NCBI GenBank assembly: GCA_022113835.1
Contig: JAILWY010000021.1
Coordinates: 11,284,001-11,348,000, forward strand
Direction of reading: 5' to 3'
Length of the DNA: 64,000 nt
Source of the DNA: Atopsyche davidsoni
Lineage: Eukaryota > Arthropoda > Insecta > Trichoptera > Hydrobiosidae
Under the pieces are notes generated by a model. It ran no database searches. It was not told the DNA's origin and was given only the letters and a program-made list of their open reading frames with translations. This document shows positions 23,350 through 34,109 of this stretch, piece by piece. The position numbers were made by a program, and so were the translations under genes. Each line of letters opens with the position of its first letter. The stretch's first letter is position 1.

Positions 23350-26300
23350 TAGGAAAATGGAGATGCCATGATTAAAGAACGGTATAGAAATAATGTTTTT
23401 GATTGGAAGTTTAAGATAGGCCATGATTTTAATTTATTTTTGAGTGTTAATAGTTGAGACGTTTTGATCCTGGTACTTAGGCCATTTTCAGGAAGTTTAA
23501 ACAGCCGTCAAAAACTAACAAAAAACTGTTACAGATTTTTCTTACATTCAACGAGACAGCCAAGTGAAAACATCAAAGCCAACGAAAACACCATTAAAAC
23601 AAAATTTTCAAATATATTCAAAAATTTTATGCCTCGCCTCGGTCTTAACCGTGTTTTCCGAGGCCGGGTTCTTTATTCCTAACTGGCCTCGCTGCACGCA
23701 GAGTGCACTTAGATTATTGTACTTCGCCTTCTATTATCACCACATTGCCTTGATTGCTCACTATAGACTAGGGCAGAGCTTCCCGAACGGCGTTTCCTGA
23801 AAATATTGAGTTTTAGGAAATAATCATGGAATATTACGCACTTGTAATTGAATAACGTTAAGTGAAGTGTTATCTTAAAGTTTAATATAAATTAAGACGT
23901 ATTTTTCTAATTAAGACCGCCGAAATCGGTGATGGGTAAGATGGGTGTGCAAATAGAACTGCTAAAATTGGAGTAAGTATATATTGCATGTAATTGAATG
24001 ACAGGGGAGAACGGACGTATTTGTAGGAGAAGTTCATTATTGATGACAATATTCTGGGGTTGAGGTCGATAGAAATTTAATATATTTCAATGAATGAATC
24101 TTAACTCAAGTGATTTTTTTAGGCAAAAAGATATCTACAATGTTTAGAAAGGAGTATATGATTTATGTATAGTTATTTTAATAAACAAATAGTTTATAAA
24201 CAATTTGTATAGACATATGCAAGGTCTATTAAAACCATCACTCAGATAACTAAATATAATTTAAGCTCTCAACAATTGACAATTGAAAAAATTCAATCAC
24301 GAAAACATTAAAAACTGCCAACACAACAAATTAGTCGACATTTGAGCAGCCATCACATTTGATTCGCTAAGACAGGTTGTTTTATTGACACAAAAAATAC
24401 GAACGATATGTTTTGTAAAGAGTGGACGCTTATTGTGTATTGTATACTAACTAAAATTAAAAAGGCATATTTCATATAAAAAATAAAAAAATGGTTTAGA
24501 AACACTGTCCTGGAGTATAGAGAGAACGAACCAGTAGAGTGGAGTGAACCGGCTCGAAACATCTTGAAACCCAACGGCCGCTGCTTTGGAGAGCTTACAA
24601 ACATCCTTAAAATATATATTTATAGACTAGGTGAGTGTGCATGATTTATTGAAACAATTTTGCTATTAAAACTAATATTTATTGTAAAATTTTCACTTTA
24701 GTTTTACTTAAACCTGTTTGGGCAAAAAATTCTGATTTAATCAACAAATTTCAAATCTTTTATAAAGCATTGAAATAATATTATTATTTTTTATGATATT
24801 AATAAGGAGTTGCTGAATCAGTATAGTGTTACAAAATCATGTTAGATTATCGAAGTAATATTGTGAGTGATTTGTTAATGGTATACGTGTCATCAGTATA
24901 TAACTAGGATATTATTATTTGGACTAAGTATATCTTAACTCTATAGTGACAAGATCTTGTTTCTTACCAAAACTAATCTATCATTATTTGAGGAAGACAA
25001 TGATGATATGAACATTTTGCTATGCATTATTATACTTAATGTACCACTGAATGCGTAATAATATGCATGATTGTACGATAATTATTTAAACTGCAGTACT
25101 TTTTAGGAAGTATAATACTCAATTGAAATTTCTTACAGTGAGCAGTCAATAACAGTGAAAAAATAATATAAACTAAAATCACAGTAAAAATAAGTTACTT
25201 TTTAAAACAGCTCAGTTAAAATATTAAATAGAAAACAGATTTATAAAAACAACTGTTGTTTTTTTTGTTGCTAAAGTTAGCTTGCTAAAGTTTTTATATA
25301 AAATAGTTTATAGTAGTGGTGATCATAATCGATTTATTTTGGCCAATATTCGAACATTCTTATATTACGGCCAAAATATAAACAGCTTAATATTATATAA
25401 TGCAAAAATTTTTGACACCTTAGAAAGAGCATCATTATGAAAAATCACATTTTGAGGTTGATTTTGTCATGTGGGTAAGATCCTCGAGAAAACATCAAAA
25501 CGATGTATTGAATAATTATGTATGTATAATATGTGAATACAAGTTTAGCTTTGTTTATTACCGTACACTTGTTGCAACAAATTAAATTTAAATTTATTCT
25601 GTAATAAAAAAAAAAATTCCTTGCTTGTTTTTGAAATTTAAATCTCAATACATCTGTATAAATACACATTATGTAAGTGGGTTAAAGGAAGTGTATGCCG
25701 GTGTTGTCTCAATTGTTCTCATATTGTGTGATTAGCATGAGTAAATATGGACGTTTCTAGAAATGTGATAATTAGCATTTCCATTCGAGAAAAACATGTG
25801 ATCTCATTGTCACGTGACCAAACATCTTCGGGAATCAGTCGCTGCGTCAAAACAGCTGGACCTCTTAAAATGAAACAAGGTTTATTTGTAAGTTTTTATG
25901 TGAAGAATAATGAATTGCAATATCATTTAGTCACAGTAAAAAGACCATAGAATATTAAAATAACTACAATTAGTTTAATAAATGAATTATTACACAGGTG
26001 AAAAAAAAATGTAAACCAATTTTAAATTAAACTAATTTAATTATAATGACATTCTCATAAAGCATCTTTACTTCTTATAAAATTGATAAGATTGTAATAT
26101 AAAAAGTCACTTCAATTATATGCTCACATATTAAAAGTTTTACAAATAATTTAAAATATATAATATCAATTCTTTTCAAGAATGCCTTTAAATAAGAAAA
26201 AATGTAAATTTTTTTAACTGAAATTTTCGAACAAACCTAATACCTGACGATTAAATCTTGTATTTTTGGTTTTTATAAATTTTGTCTATGTAAGTATTGA

Positions 26301-26560
26301 AATACATCCATTTAGTATATTTTGGATTCTTATATATATATATATATATATTTTTTAAAGCATTGTAATTAGAATGTAAGTGTTTTATTAAAGTCAGCTT
26401 GGTTGTTTGAGAAAATGACAGAGACTCATTCGACTTTCCGCACGAGCATCGTGTCATTACTTGCTACGAGCAATAGTATAGAAAATAATAAACAGAAAAT
26501 ATTTTTGCGTGAAAATGCGGAGAAAGCAAAAACCATTGATACTATTTCCAGCAGAAGATA
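23350..26560. other. Gene-free stretch
   Basis: AT-rich sequence with a slightly GC-richer block at 23630-23800. Short frames overlap in several phases and match no family I know. No TIRs, tRNA-like arms or long repeats were recognised. Confidence 0.6.
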
Positions 26561-26569
26561 CCTTCGAGT

Positions 26570-26835
26570 ATCGGCCGAATTTTCGGCAGATCTCGCACCG
26601 GCGTGGAATTGATTGAACTACCACCAGACGGGGGGGGGGGGGGGGTGTATCGGTTAGGGTTAAATAATTAGAATGCGAAGTCGGTTGATTCGGCGGGAGG
26701 GTGGCAGCAGTGCGGGTGCGTGCGGCCAGGTAATGTAGCCAGGGGCGCCCGTAAACCTGGAGGGGGCTGCGGTCCTGGCGAGGAGGCTCACACCGCAGGC
26801 TGCAAGTTGTGAGGGTGTGCGGGTAATGCACGAAT
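26570..26835. promoter_or_regulatory. GC-rich island with a G16 homopolymer
   Basis: A GC-rich block that includes an uninterrupted run of 16 G (26630-26645) and GGCGGGAGGGTGGCAGCAG. Frames open on the minus strand here are proline/arginine-rich, as expected of GC-rich non-coding DNA. Possible conserved regulatory sequence; the G-run could form a quadruplex. Confidence 0.35.
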
Positions 26836-26940
26836 ACCTGCGTGGGAACAATGCGATTTTGTTTGCATCGCGTATAATCAACATGGTAAATTAATTTTAA
26901 TTATTTAAAGACAAATTTATACACACACATATATATATAT

Positions 26941-27475
26941 AGGGTGTCCAAAAAGAGTATCGGGTTATTGCGATATGCTGCGAAAATTTTTGGGCCCAGA
27001 GCTGCAGGAATTTCAAGGTTTCAGCGTGGTTTCAATAAGGCGGTCCACTTGCTATACATCCAATCAATCAATTGAAGCTGTTAACGAATTATTCCCTAAT
27101 AAAGTCATTTCGCGTAGAGGTAACATCATCTGGCCAGAAGCTCCGACCTTAGCCCTCTTGACTATTTCGTATGAGGATACCTTAAAAGTAGGGTTTGTGA
27201 GAATAATCCGGCGAACCTAACGGAGTTGAGACAAAACATCAGGTCAGAAATGGGAGCAATATCGAGGGCTATGTGTCAGCGTGTTATCAGAAATCTTCGT
27301 TCCAGATTAGAAGAGTGCCAGCATCGCGTAACGGCCACCATTTGGATAACATCATCTTTTCGAAATAATTTTCCATTTTGTATTTTTATGATCAACAATA
27401 AAAAAAAAAACTTGATTACTAGTAGTTTTTGTTTTACTGAACTAACAAATACCCGATACTCTGTTTGGACACCCT
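26941..27475 (+). mobile_element. Internally deleted Tc1/mariner-type DDE transposon
   Basis: Terminal inverted repeats of 25 bp (AGGGTGTCCAAAAAGAGTAT... and its complement at 27451-27475) differ at one base and are flanked by TA-rich sequence. The 535-bp interior encodes only the C-terminal part of a transposase, on the plus strand. The PxxSSDLSPLDYF motif is followed by a stop where WGY is expected, then GYLKSRV and LTELRQNIRSEMGAISRAM. The first two catalytic aspartates are missing and at least one stop is present. A dead, MITE-like derivative. Confidence 0.88.
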
Positions 27476-27535
27476 GTATATAAATATATATATATATGTG
27501 TGTGTGTGTATGTGTATGTATGTGTGCGTGACAAT
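27476..27535. repeat. (TA)n(TG)n microsatellite
   Basis: A TA run passes into TG/TATG repeats at the right border of the DDE transposon. Matching TA sequence on the left border suggests insertion into a pre-existing microsatellite. Confidence 0.85.
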
Positions 27536-27539
27536 CTTA

Positions 27540-30500
27540 ACGCGTGGCATGATAAACACTATTGATCTTCATTCAATTTGGCTATTAAAATCTGTTGTGG
27601 ATACGAACATTTCTTTAACTCATCTCCAGTATATAAATATGATATTCTAACCTAATAAATATTCTATTATAAGGCTTCTTGCAAAGAGCAACAATGATAC
27701 TTTTTGCTTCTGTTCTTAAGCATGAGTTTATGTTAACAAACAATTATTTTTTTTTAGAAACATCCAGTCATTTTAAAGCTTAGCAAATCTGCCCATAAGG
27801 TTCAAATTTAATTTCATTCGCTGATCTTCCCAATCACTGGCTTTCTGTGGTGGTATATTCCAACTGCTCCAGGGTCCGGTCTTCCTAGGTAGTATCGATG
27901 AGACCGAGACACGGTTCAGTGGATTGCTAAACTTTAAAACTACCCTCGACTCCTGAAAGACAAGAACTTTTCACTAATGTTAAACTCTATTAGATGGGAT
28001 GGTAGGTTGTGAGGTTGCGTTTTTCCGGCAAGTCAACTTTATTGAATTGATCTTTAACGCTCCTGAGTGCAAAGGTGATCGGTTGTTGGAGAGTGCGGAA
28101 AAATTTGTAAATAAAGGGGGACCATTTTGAACACAGCCTTTTTCGATTTATAGACAGTGTTTGCTTTTTTATCTATAATATTTATGTGTTTTAGATTGAA
28201 GATGGAATATTTATGTGAATTTGAAATTCATTGAGAAATGGGATTTTGATAGGAAATTTTACCAGCGAAATTAAAAGAGGTATTTTTTTAGAATTTTTAA
28301 ACCAAAACTAATTTTATGATCAGCAAGATATTTTTCAATGCGAATTTTTCGTTTTTTAATTTAAATAAAATGATAAGATTTTTTTATTTTGTAAACAATT
28401 TTTTTTGAGTTCTTCACACGTTTTTTATAGAAGTATAATTTTTTGTTTTAAACAAAAATGTTTAAAATAACGTTATTATAATGCAATTTTTAATATATTT
28501 TTTGGATAAGTTCCTTATAAATAAAGATTACTTCAATACTTATAACATGTACTTTAAGGTTGTGTTGATAGTGAAAAATTTGATAACTGTAAAAAGGTAA
28601 AATGAAATAGTTTTTAAATGAGTTATTTTTCTTTGTAATGAAAAGATATCAACAAATATTATCAAAAATTAATTGTGAGTATGTAGTTAGAAAAATATTA
28701 TTGAAAATTCACGTCGAAAGACAATATTGAAATCAATCAGTGAATGGATATTGAATAAAATGTATCAAAAAAAAATTATGACTGAAAACACCTTTGGGTT
28801 GTTTAAAATCACAAGCATGCAGATAGGCAGTTAAATAATATGTTTAAAATATTTATATACATTAAAACGTTTTTGTTGCTATGTATGCTTTTTCTTCTCG
28901 TATAGAGCAAATTTTTTAGTCTGTATTTGAGTTTCGGCTTAAAATGATTAAGGTAATATAATATGATAAAACACACGTTTGAAGAAAAAAAATTTAAATA
29001 TAAATTACTTCTTATAATAAACAAGAGTCTCAATTATTCCAGTGTTTTCGCTAATAAGGACGTTGAATAAAGACGACATTAAATTTTACTGTTTCTGGAA
29101 GTGAAATATAACGGTTACCAGGAAACCGACTGACAATTATTTTTACGATCAACTTAGCAATACTTTATGAATCATCGAGAGTTCGGGTAATTGCTCGGCT
29201 CGCACTAAGTGAGCAGCCTACTAAATAAACAAACCCCTCGAAGAACTCGATTAAGGTAGAAATCACTCCACCACCGAGACAAATGAATCCATGAATATTC
29301 CCGCGCGTGAGGGAGGCCGCTTGTGGTACATTATTTACTTACCGAGGATCATTCCAGTAATGGGCATTGAAGGCAGTTTTCCCAAATTGTTTCCACTAAT
29401 GCGTACTCACAAAATAATAAAACAACTTCAATTTGCCCATACAAATGACCCACGCAAGCGAGACTTATCTGATGTTAATATTGAAACGGCGCTCTTAAGG
29501 GCGAAGTTTGAGAAATACGAACGCGATAGCAAATTTCAAACATAACAAACTTTGGATCTCTGCAATCAACTTATAAAGTGCAACACTCGAAATGACTCTC
29601 CGTAATAAAAAAATATCTAATTGGTGGAATCTTACATTTGATTACACTCCCTCGGACAGAGGGTTGTAAAGCAGAAAGCTCCGCCACGGGAAGCCCTTAA
29701 GTGGAACCGTCAATCAGCCGAGATTTATAAACAAAGTTATTTTAAACGAAGGGAATCAATTTGGGGGAAATTTTCAAATTTATTTTACTCGTCCTGGAGA
29801 AAATTAATTCAGCTCTACATTGCGCGTCGAGGGAGGGAAGATATAAACTGTGGTTCGAAGTATTGTCTTTTTAGGATATCAAATAGGACTTTTAATGTTT
29901 ATAAATTTTGTATTTAATTGATAACTGCTATATGCACAATATATTCATATATTTATTTTAATAAAAAAACTAAAAAAAAATAGTTTCTCTTTAGAGTAAT
30001 TTTTTATGTTTATTTTTTTAAATATTGATCGAAATAGCGAAAAGATTGAAAAGGTCTGAAAACCATTTAATTTACTCATCTCGATTAAATTACGGTGTGA
30101 ATGGGAGACTCGTTAAGCCAAGTTTTTTGTTTGAACAACTGTCACCATGTTGTTCGTCCTGTATATTTAAATAGGCAATAATAAACCAAATCAAAGCTAA
30201 TTGAAAAAGCCAATCGGAAAAAGCATAGGGCCAATCAGAGGTGAGATCGAATACATTAAATACCGTGTTTATATTTTTATGGTGTGGCCAGCAAGTAATA
30301 TTAATTTTAAAGAAAGCAACATATCATTAGCAGCTACTTAGATATCTAAATTCTACAATGTCTCTAAAGGCTGGAAGAAATCTCACATCGGTATTTTCTT
30401 TAAGAGTTTTGTTTAATTTATTTATTTCTTAATTCATTCTAGGAAACAATCCAAGTTTAACTAAAGTTACATAAAATTGTTTCAATGAAAACGAAATATT

Positions 30501-30810
30501 ATACATTTGCGATAAGCTAATTGGTCTAAGAGTTTGAACATGAATATTCATTTGTAAGTTTACTTCAAGTTTAAAAACACAATTGGTTTGCTTAACTTGT
30601 TGATTTTATTAAAATGGAAATAGTGGAGTGTTAAACATATTTTGCATCTTCTTCATCACGATGAGATGATAAAAATGTATAATGTCAATTTTCGTTCAGT
30701 TTTTTTTAAATATTTAAAGCATATTTTCTGATCATTTGTTTTGTCTAGTGGTAGAGGGGTTGCTGGGATACTAAATATTGTTTACAGATTATGTAGAAAA
30801 CACTAAGTAT
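27540..30810. other. Gene-free stretch
   Basis: AT-rich DNA with two modestly GC-richer patches (27830-28100 and 29160-29850). Frames are short and unrecognised. The patch at 29640-29850 (CCCTCGGACAGAGGG, GCGCGTCGAGGGAGGG) resembles the other island sequences. Confidence 0.55.
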
Positions 30811-30814
30811 GCGC

Positions 30815-31295
30815 ATTAGTCTACCTCGGCACACACTGCCGTGGCAGCCGAGGCGCGCAATACAGAGCCGGTCGTAGACGTTCGGAAGGACGGATTTTAT
30901 GGGGCCCGTTACAAGGAAATTAGTATTGCTACGGCTCCCGAAAACCGTTCATTTCGTATCCCTTAGCTTCGTTAAAATTGTAAGCGTAGAATACATTCAT
31001 TCGTTTACGTCCCGTTTTTATTGCCACGAGCCGGGCCCGGCGGGGGCTCGCCTCGCGTTTCATCTTGAATGATCACGGGAGGAGTTCCGTTGGCCAGGGC
31101 GCCGTATTTACGGCCGGGCCGACCTTCTCTCCGCTTTAAGGGCGCGCTCTTCCAGAAGTAAAACATCCCCTAATTAAGTCGCGCGATGGCCGGGGGCGTT
31201 TTATTGTCGCTCAAAAATTGTGTCTATTGGGCAGCACTCGTAACGGCCAGTCGAACCCAATCACATCAATCGATCACGCGGAGCTGGCCTGGCGA
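30815..31295. promoter_or_regulatory. Largest GC-rich island, candidate regulatory element
   Basis: Nearly 500 bp of CpG-rich sequence in an AT-rich setting. It contains GAGCCGGGCCCGGCGGGGG, GGCCGGGCCGACC, CTAATTAAGTCGCGCGATGG and GGGCGTTTTATTGTCGC. TAATTA and TTTATTG are homeodomain / posterior-Hox-type sites. No frame is convincingly coding. The mariner element starts just after it. Confidence 0.4.
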
Positions 31296-31332
31296 ATATT
31301 TATATTGCTATCTCAGATGATTTAAATTGATA

Positions 31333-32467
31333 TGGGGTCTATTCTTTAAAAACCGGAATTTTATTAGGAAATTTGAGCGTTTATTTAATGTTATTCAAAG
31401 TATTGTCGATCGGAAGTTACAATATTTCAAATCTTTTTGGTAATTTGTGGATGCCATCAAAGAACGAATCGAGCCAATTTTTGATGCCTTGTCCATTCTG
31501 CATCGACTGAAACTAAAGGCAGTCAAAAGGCGCCAAGTCTGGACCATATGTCGAGTGGGGCAGAACTTCCCATCCGCTATTTACCAAATAGTTTTTAACG
31601 GGTTGAGCAACATGTGGCCGAGCATTGTCATGTTGGAAAATCAATGCCTCGTGTCTGGTCTCGCATTTTGACCGTTTTTCCTTCAATGCTCTCTTTTAAT
31701 GAATCAAATGTTGTTAGTACACCTCTCCAGTAATGGTTTTAAAACCTCGTAATACACAACTCCCTTCTGGTTCCACCAAATACAGGGAATTATCTTGGCA
31801 GCATGAATACTTTGGCTGGTTGGCCGTTCTTCAAATACGATTTTTTGCTCTTTGGATTATCTTAATGAATCCATTTTCCGTCGCCAGTAACAATTCGATG
31901 CAAAACGACTTTTTTTTATAACGCTCGAGCAGCATTTCAGACATGCAAAATCGCCTTTTCACGTCTCTCGGGTTCAACTCGTATAGCACCCAATTTTCTT
32001 GCTTCTGGATGAATTCCAATACTTTTAGGCGCTTGGTAATCGTTGCTTGAGTCAGGCCCAATGATGCCACAAGCTCCTTATGTGTTTGAGACGAGTCTTG
32101 GTCGAGTAACGCTTCTTATTTTTTATCTTCAAACTTTTTCTGCTGTCCAGGCCGTTTTTGTCGTTGATTTCAAAATCGTCACTTTAAAGCGTTGAAACCT
32201 CTCAAAACACTGTGTTTTTGCAAGAACGTGTTTGCCATACAATTTCATGAGCAAACGATGACTTTCAACTGCAGTTTTCTTAGCAAAAAAGTGACTTCCG
32301 CAAACGCTGTTTTTTGATTGAAAAAAATATGATGCAAACCAGCAAATCAAACATTGACAGCTTATAAATAGAGCTTCAAAATGACACGTATATCAATGAT
32401 TTTCTACAGCGCATTCAAAAGTGTTAGTATCTAGTGTCAAATTCCGGTTTTTGAGTTATAGACCTAT
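31333..32467 (-). mobile_element. Complete but inactive mariner transposon (DD34D)
   Basis: Related inverted termini (GTCTAT...AAAAACCGGAATTT) are flanked by TA at 31331-31332 and 32468-32469, spanning 1135 bp. The transposase lies on the minus strand: an N-terminal helix-turn-helix region (about 32129-32350, KTQCFERFQRFK), LGLTQATITKRLKVLEFIQKQ, VTGDGKWIH with the first Asp, FQHDNARPHVAQPV with the second, and GPDLAPFD with the third. The last two are separated by exactly 34 residues, the mariner signature. The stop in H*DNPK, several frameshifts and a shortened middle make it non-functional. Confidence 0.95.
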
Positions 32468-33039
32468 TACATTAATTTATATATTTAAAGCCCTGAAAAA
32501 TATTATTAGTTATATTTCTTAAAGAATTTCTAATATTATCAAATTCTAGGTACACGGTGGGCGAACTAATTACGAAACAAGATAGCAACGGCCAACGGGT
32601 GTATCCATTTATCACCCCAAGGCCTATACAGAGATGTGCTGGTTGAGTGGTAAAAGGTGAAGATTCTAAAAGGGTAAATAAAATACATGAAGATGTTACT
32701 TATATTTGTTCAAATGATACGTCTTTCAATATTTGCTTAAATAAAAAAAAGCACGATAAAACAAATAACACATTTTTGATGCGCACATTTAAAAATACAG
32801 TTGTATGTAACAGTGATAACAACAAAATTTATTTGTTTTTAAAATTTTAAAAATACCCCGAGATAAAAAAAACAACTTCCGGCGTGGTAGTTACAATCAT
32901 ATTTTGAATTATTTTAAGGAAAAAAAGTCAAGTGTCAACGTACTATTAAGGAGAACATCAATCTTAGTTAAATACAGAGCGTTACTGAGAGCAAGTTTTG
33001 ATAGTAATTCAATATATTTCAACACATAAATTAGGTATA

Positions 33040-33310
33040 TGATCCAAAGGCAGCCGTCAAAATCATATTCTCAAAAAAATCTATCAGCCGTATATATCGG
33101 GTATCGCCCAAACACAATACACCCCGAGCAGACACGTGAAGCTAATCGAATGGGAAGCATTGATAAACTTCGCGGAGTACAGATGCCTTCGCTCCCATTA
33201 ATTCATAACCTATCGTGCCATACAAGCTGCCGGGTATAACCACCCCCATGAAGGCCAGGGGAGCTCGCCGAACCTCTGGCAACGGACACTAAAACTACCC
33301 TTATATACTA
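33040..33310. promoter_or_regulatory. Moderately GC-rich island, candidate regulatory element
   Basis: CpG-containing block with CCCATTAATTCATAACC and TATCGGGTATCGCC between AT-rich flanks. No recognised coding content. From 32470 to 33040 I see only AT-rich non-coding sequence. Confidence 0.3.
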
Positions 33311-33351
33311 CATGCCATTCCAAAACTGCCACCATGAAAATGAGACATCAT

Positions 33352-33480
33352 TCTCTTTTCTTCAGGTGCCTCTTTTCAGAGGCGATACGTGACCATTATC
33401 ACCGAAAATATTACTCTTCTAGGTCCAGTCTTATTTATTCGAGTGTACTTCCAACTTCCAGCATCGATTACAAAGTAGTG
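33352..33480. repeat. Dispersed repeat family R, distal copy
   Basis: Starts CAGGTGCCTCTTTTCAGAGG; its reverse complement matches the array block TTGGAAGTTGGAAGTA...GAGAGGC seen at about 6950-7035 and 700-790. It links repeat DNA of the CAP array to this distant site. Confidence 0.55.
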
Positions 33481-33689
33481 GAAAGGGAGAAAAAAGTTTT
33501 GATACTTGGAAATTTTTTACTAACTGGAATCTTGACAAAGAAACTAAAGTGAAAATTGTTTTTCGCAATTCAAAAAGAAGCGTTGAAATATACTACATGC
33601 ATGTATTTTACAAATATATCGGTTTAACCTTTTATAACAAAAAAAATAGTTTTTCTACAAAAAATGTATGTTATTGAATAATATATTCT

Positions 33690-33835
33690 TGTTGAGGGAC
33701 AAGGCATATGATTCGTGAAGATCCATCATTATAATGATAAAAGAAACTTTGTAATTTTGTCTTCACATTGAGTTTATTTAAATTATTTGCATTACTAGTT
33801 TCGACCCGATACACTGGGTCACTGTCAGCTCCTTA
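33690..33835. mobile_element. Foldback element, family E, copy 2 (partial)
   Basis: It shares the outer arm CATTATAATGATAAAAG with copy 3 and the inner GCATTACTAGTTTCGACC with copy 1. On the minus strand the stem II is perfect (GACCC / GGGTC) but the core reads CTGACAG, so catalysis would not be expected. The right arm is missing, replaced by family F copy 2 about 40 bp away. Confidence 0.65.
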
Positions 33836-33874
33836 ACTAAACATTGTTGTTATATGTTATTACAAGTACACCTA

Positions 33875-34100
33875 TTTTGAATAAAAATACTTGAGTGATT
33901 TTCCACATTTTTGTTTTTATTAGTGACCGGTTTCGCCAACCTTTCACGTTGGCATTATCAACTCTGTTTGATAATGCCAACGTGAAAGGTTGGCGAAACC
34001 GGTCACTAATAAAAACAAAAATGTGGAAAATCACTCAAGTATTTTTATTCAAAATATTAAAATGGAATTCCACCAAGTACTCTCTGTCAAAAATATTGAA
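33875..34100. mobile_element. Foldback element, family F, copy 2 (perfect 87-bp arms)
   Basis: Arms 33875-33961 and 33968-34054 are exact reverse complements around the 6-nt loop CTCTGT. An unpaired tail follows to about 34100 (GAATTCCACCAAGTACTCTC). Perfect identity of the arms implies recent formation or arm-to-arm conversion. It carries a hammerhead-like module on each strand. Confidence 0.92.
33968..34005 (+). ncRNA. Hammerhead-like RNA module (family F copy 2)
   Basis: TTGATAA (33968-33974) stands where CUGANGA would be; an extra T follows. Stem II is perfect, GCCAAC with GTTGGC (33976-33981, 33989-33994), then GAAAC (33995-33999), loop CG and GTC (34002-34004). Overall layout equals the family E module, but two core positions are changed (C to U and G to A), so self-cleavage is unlikely in this copy. 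The mirror arm has the same module on the minus strand. Confidence 0.3.
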
Positions 34101-34109
34101 TTTCTTAAC

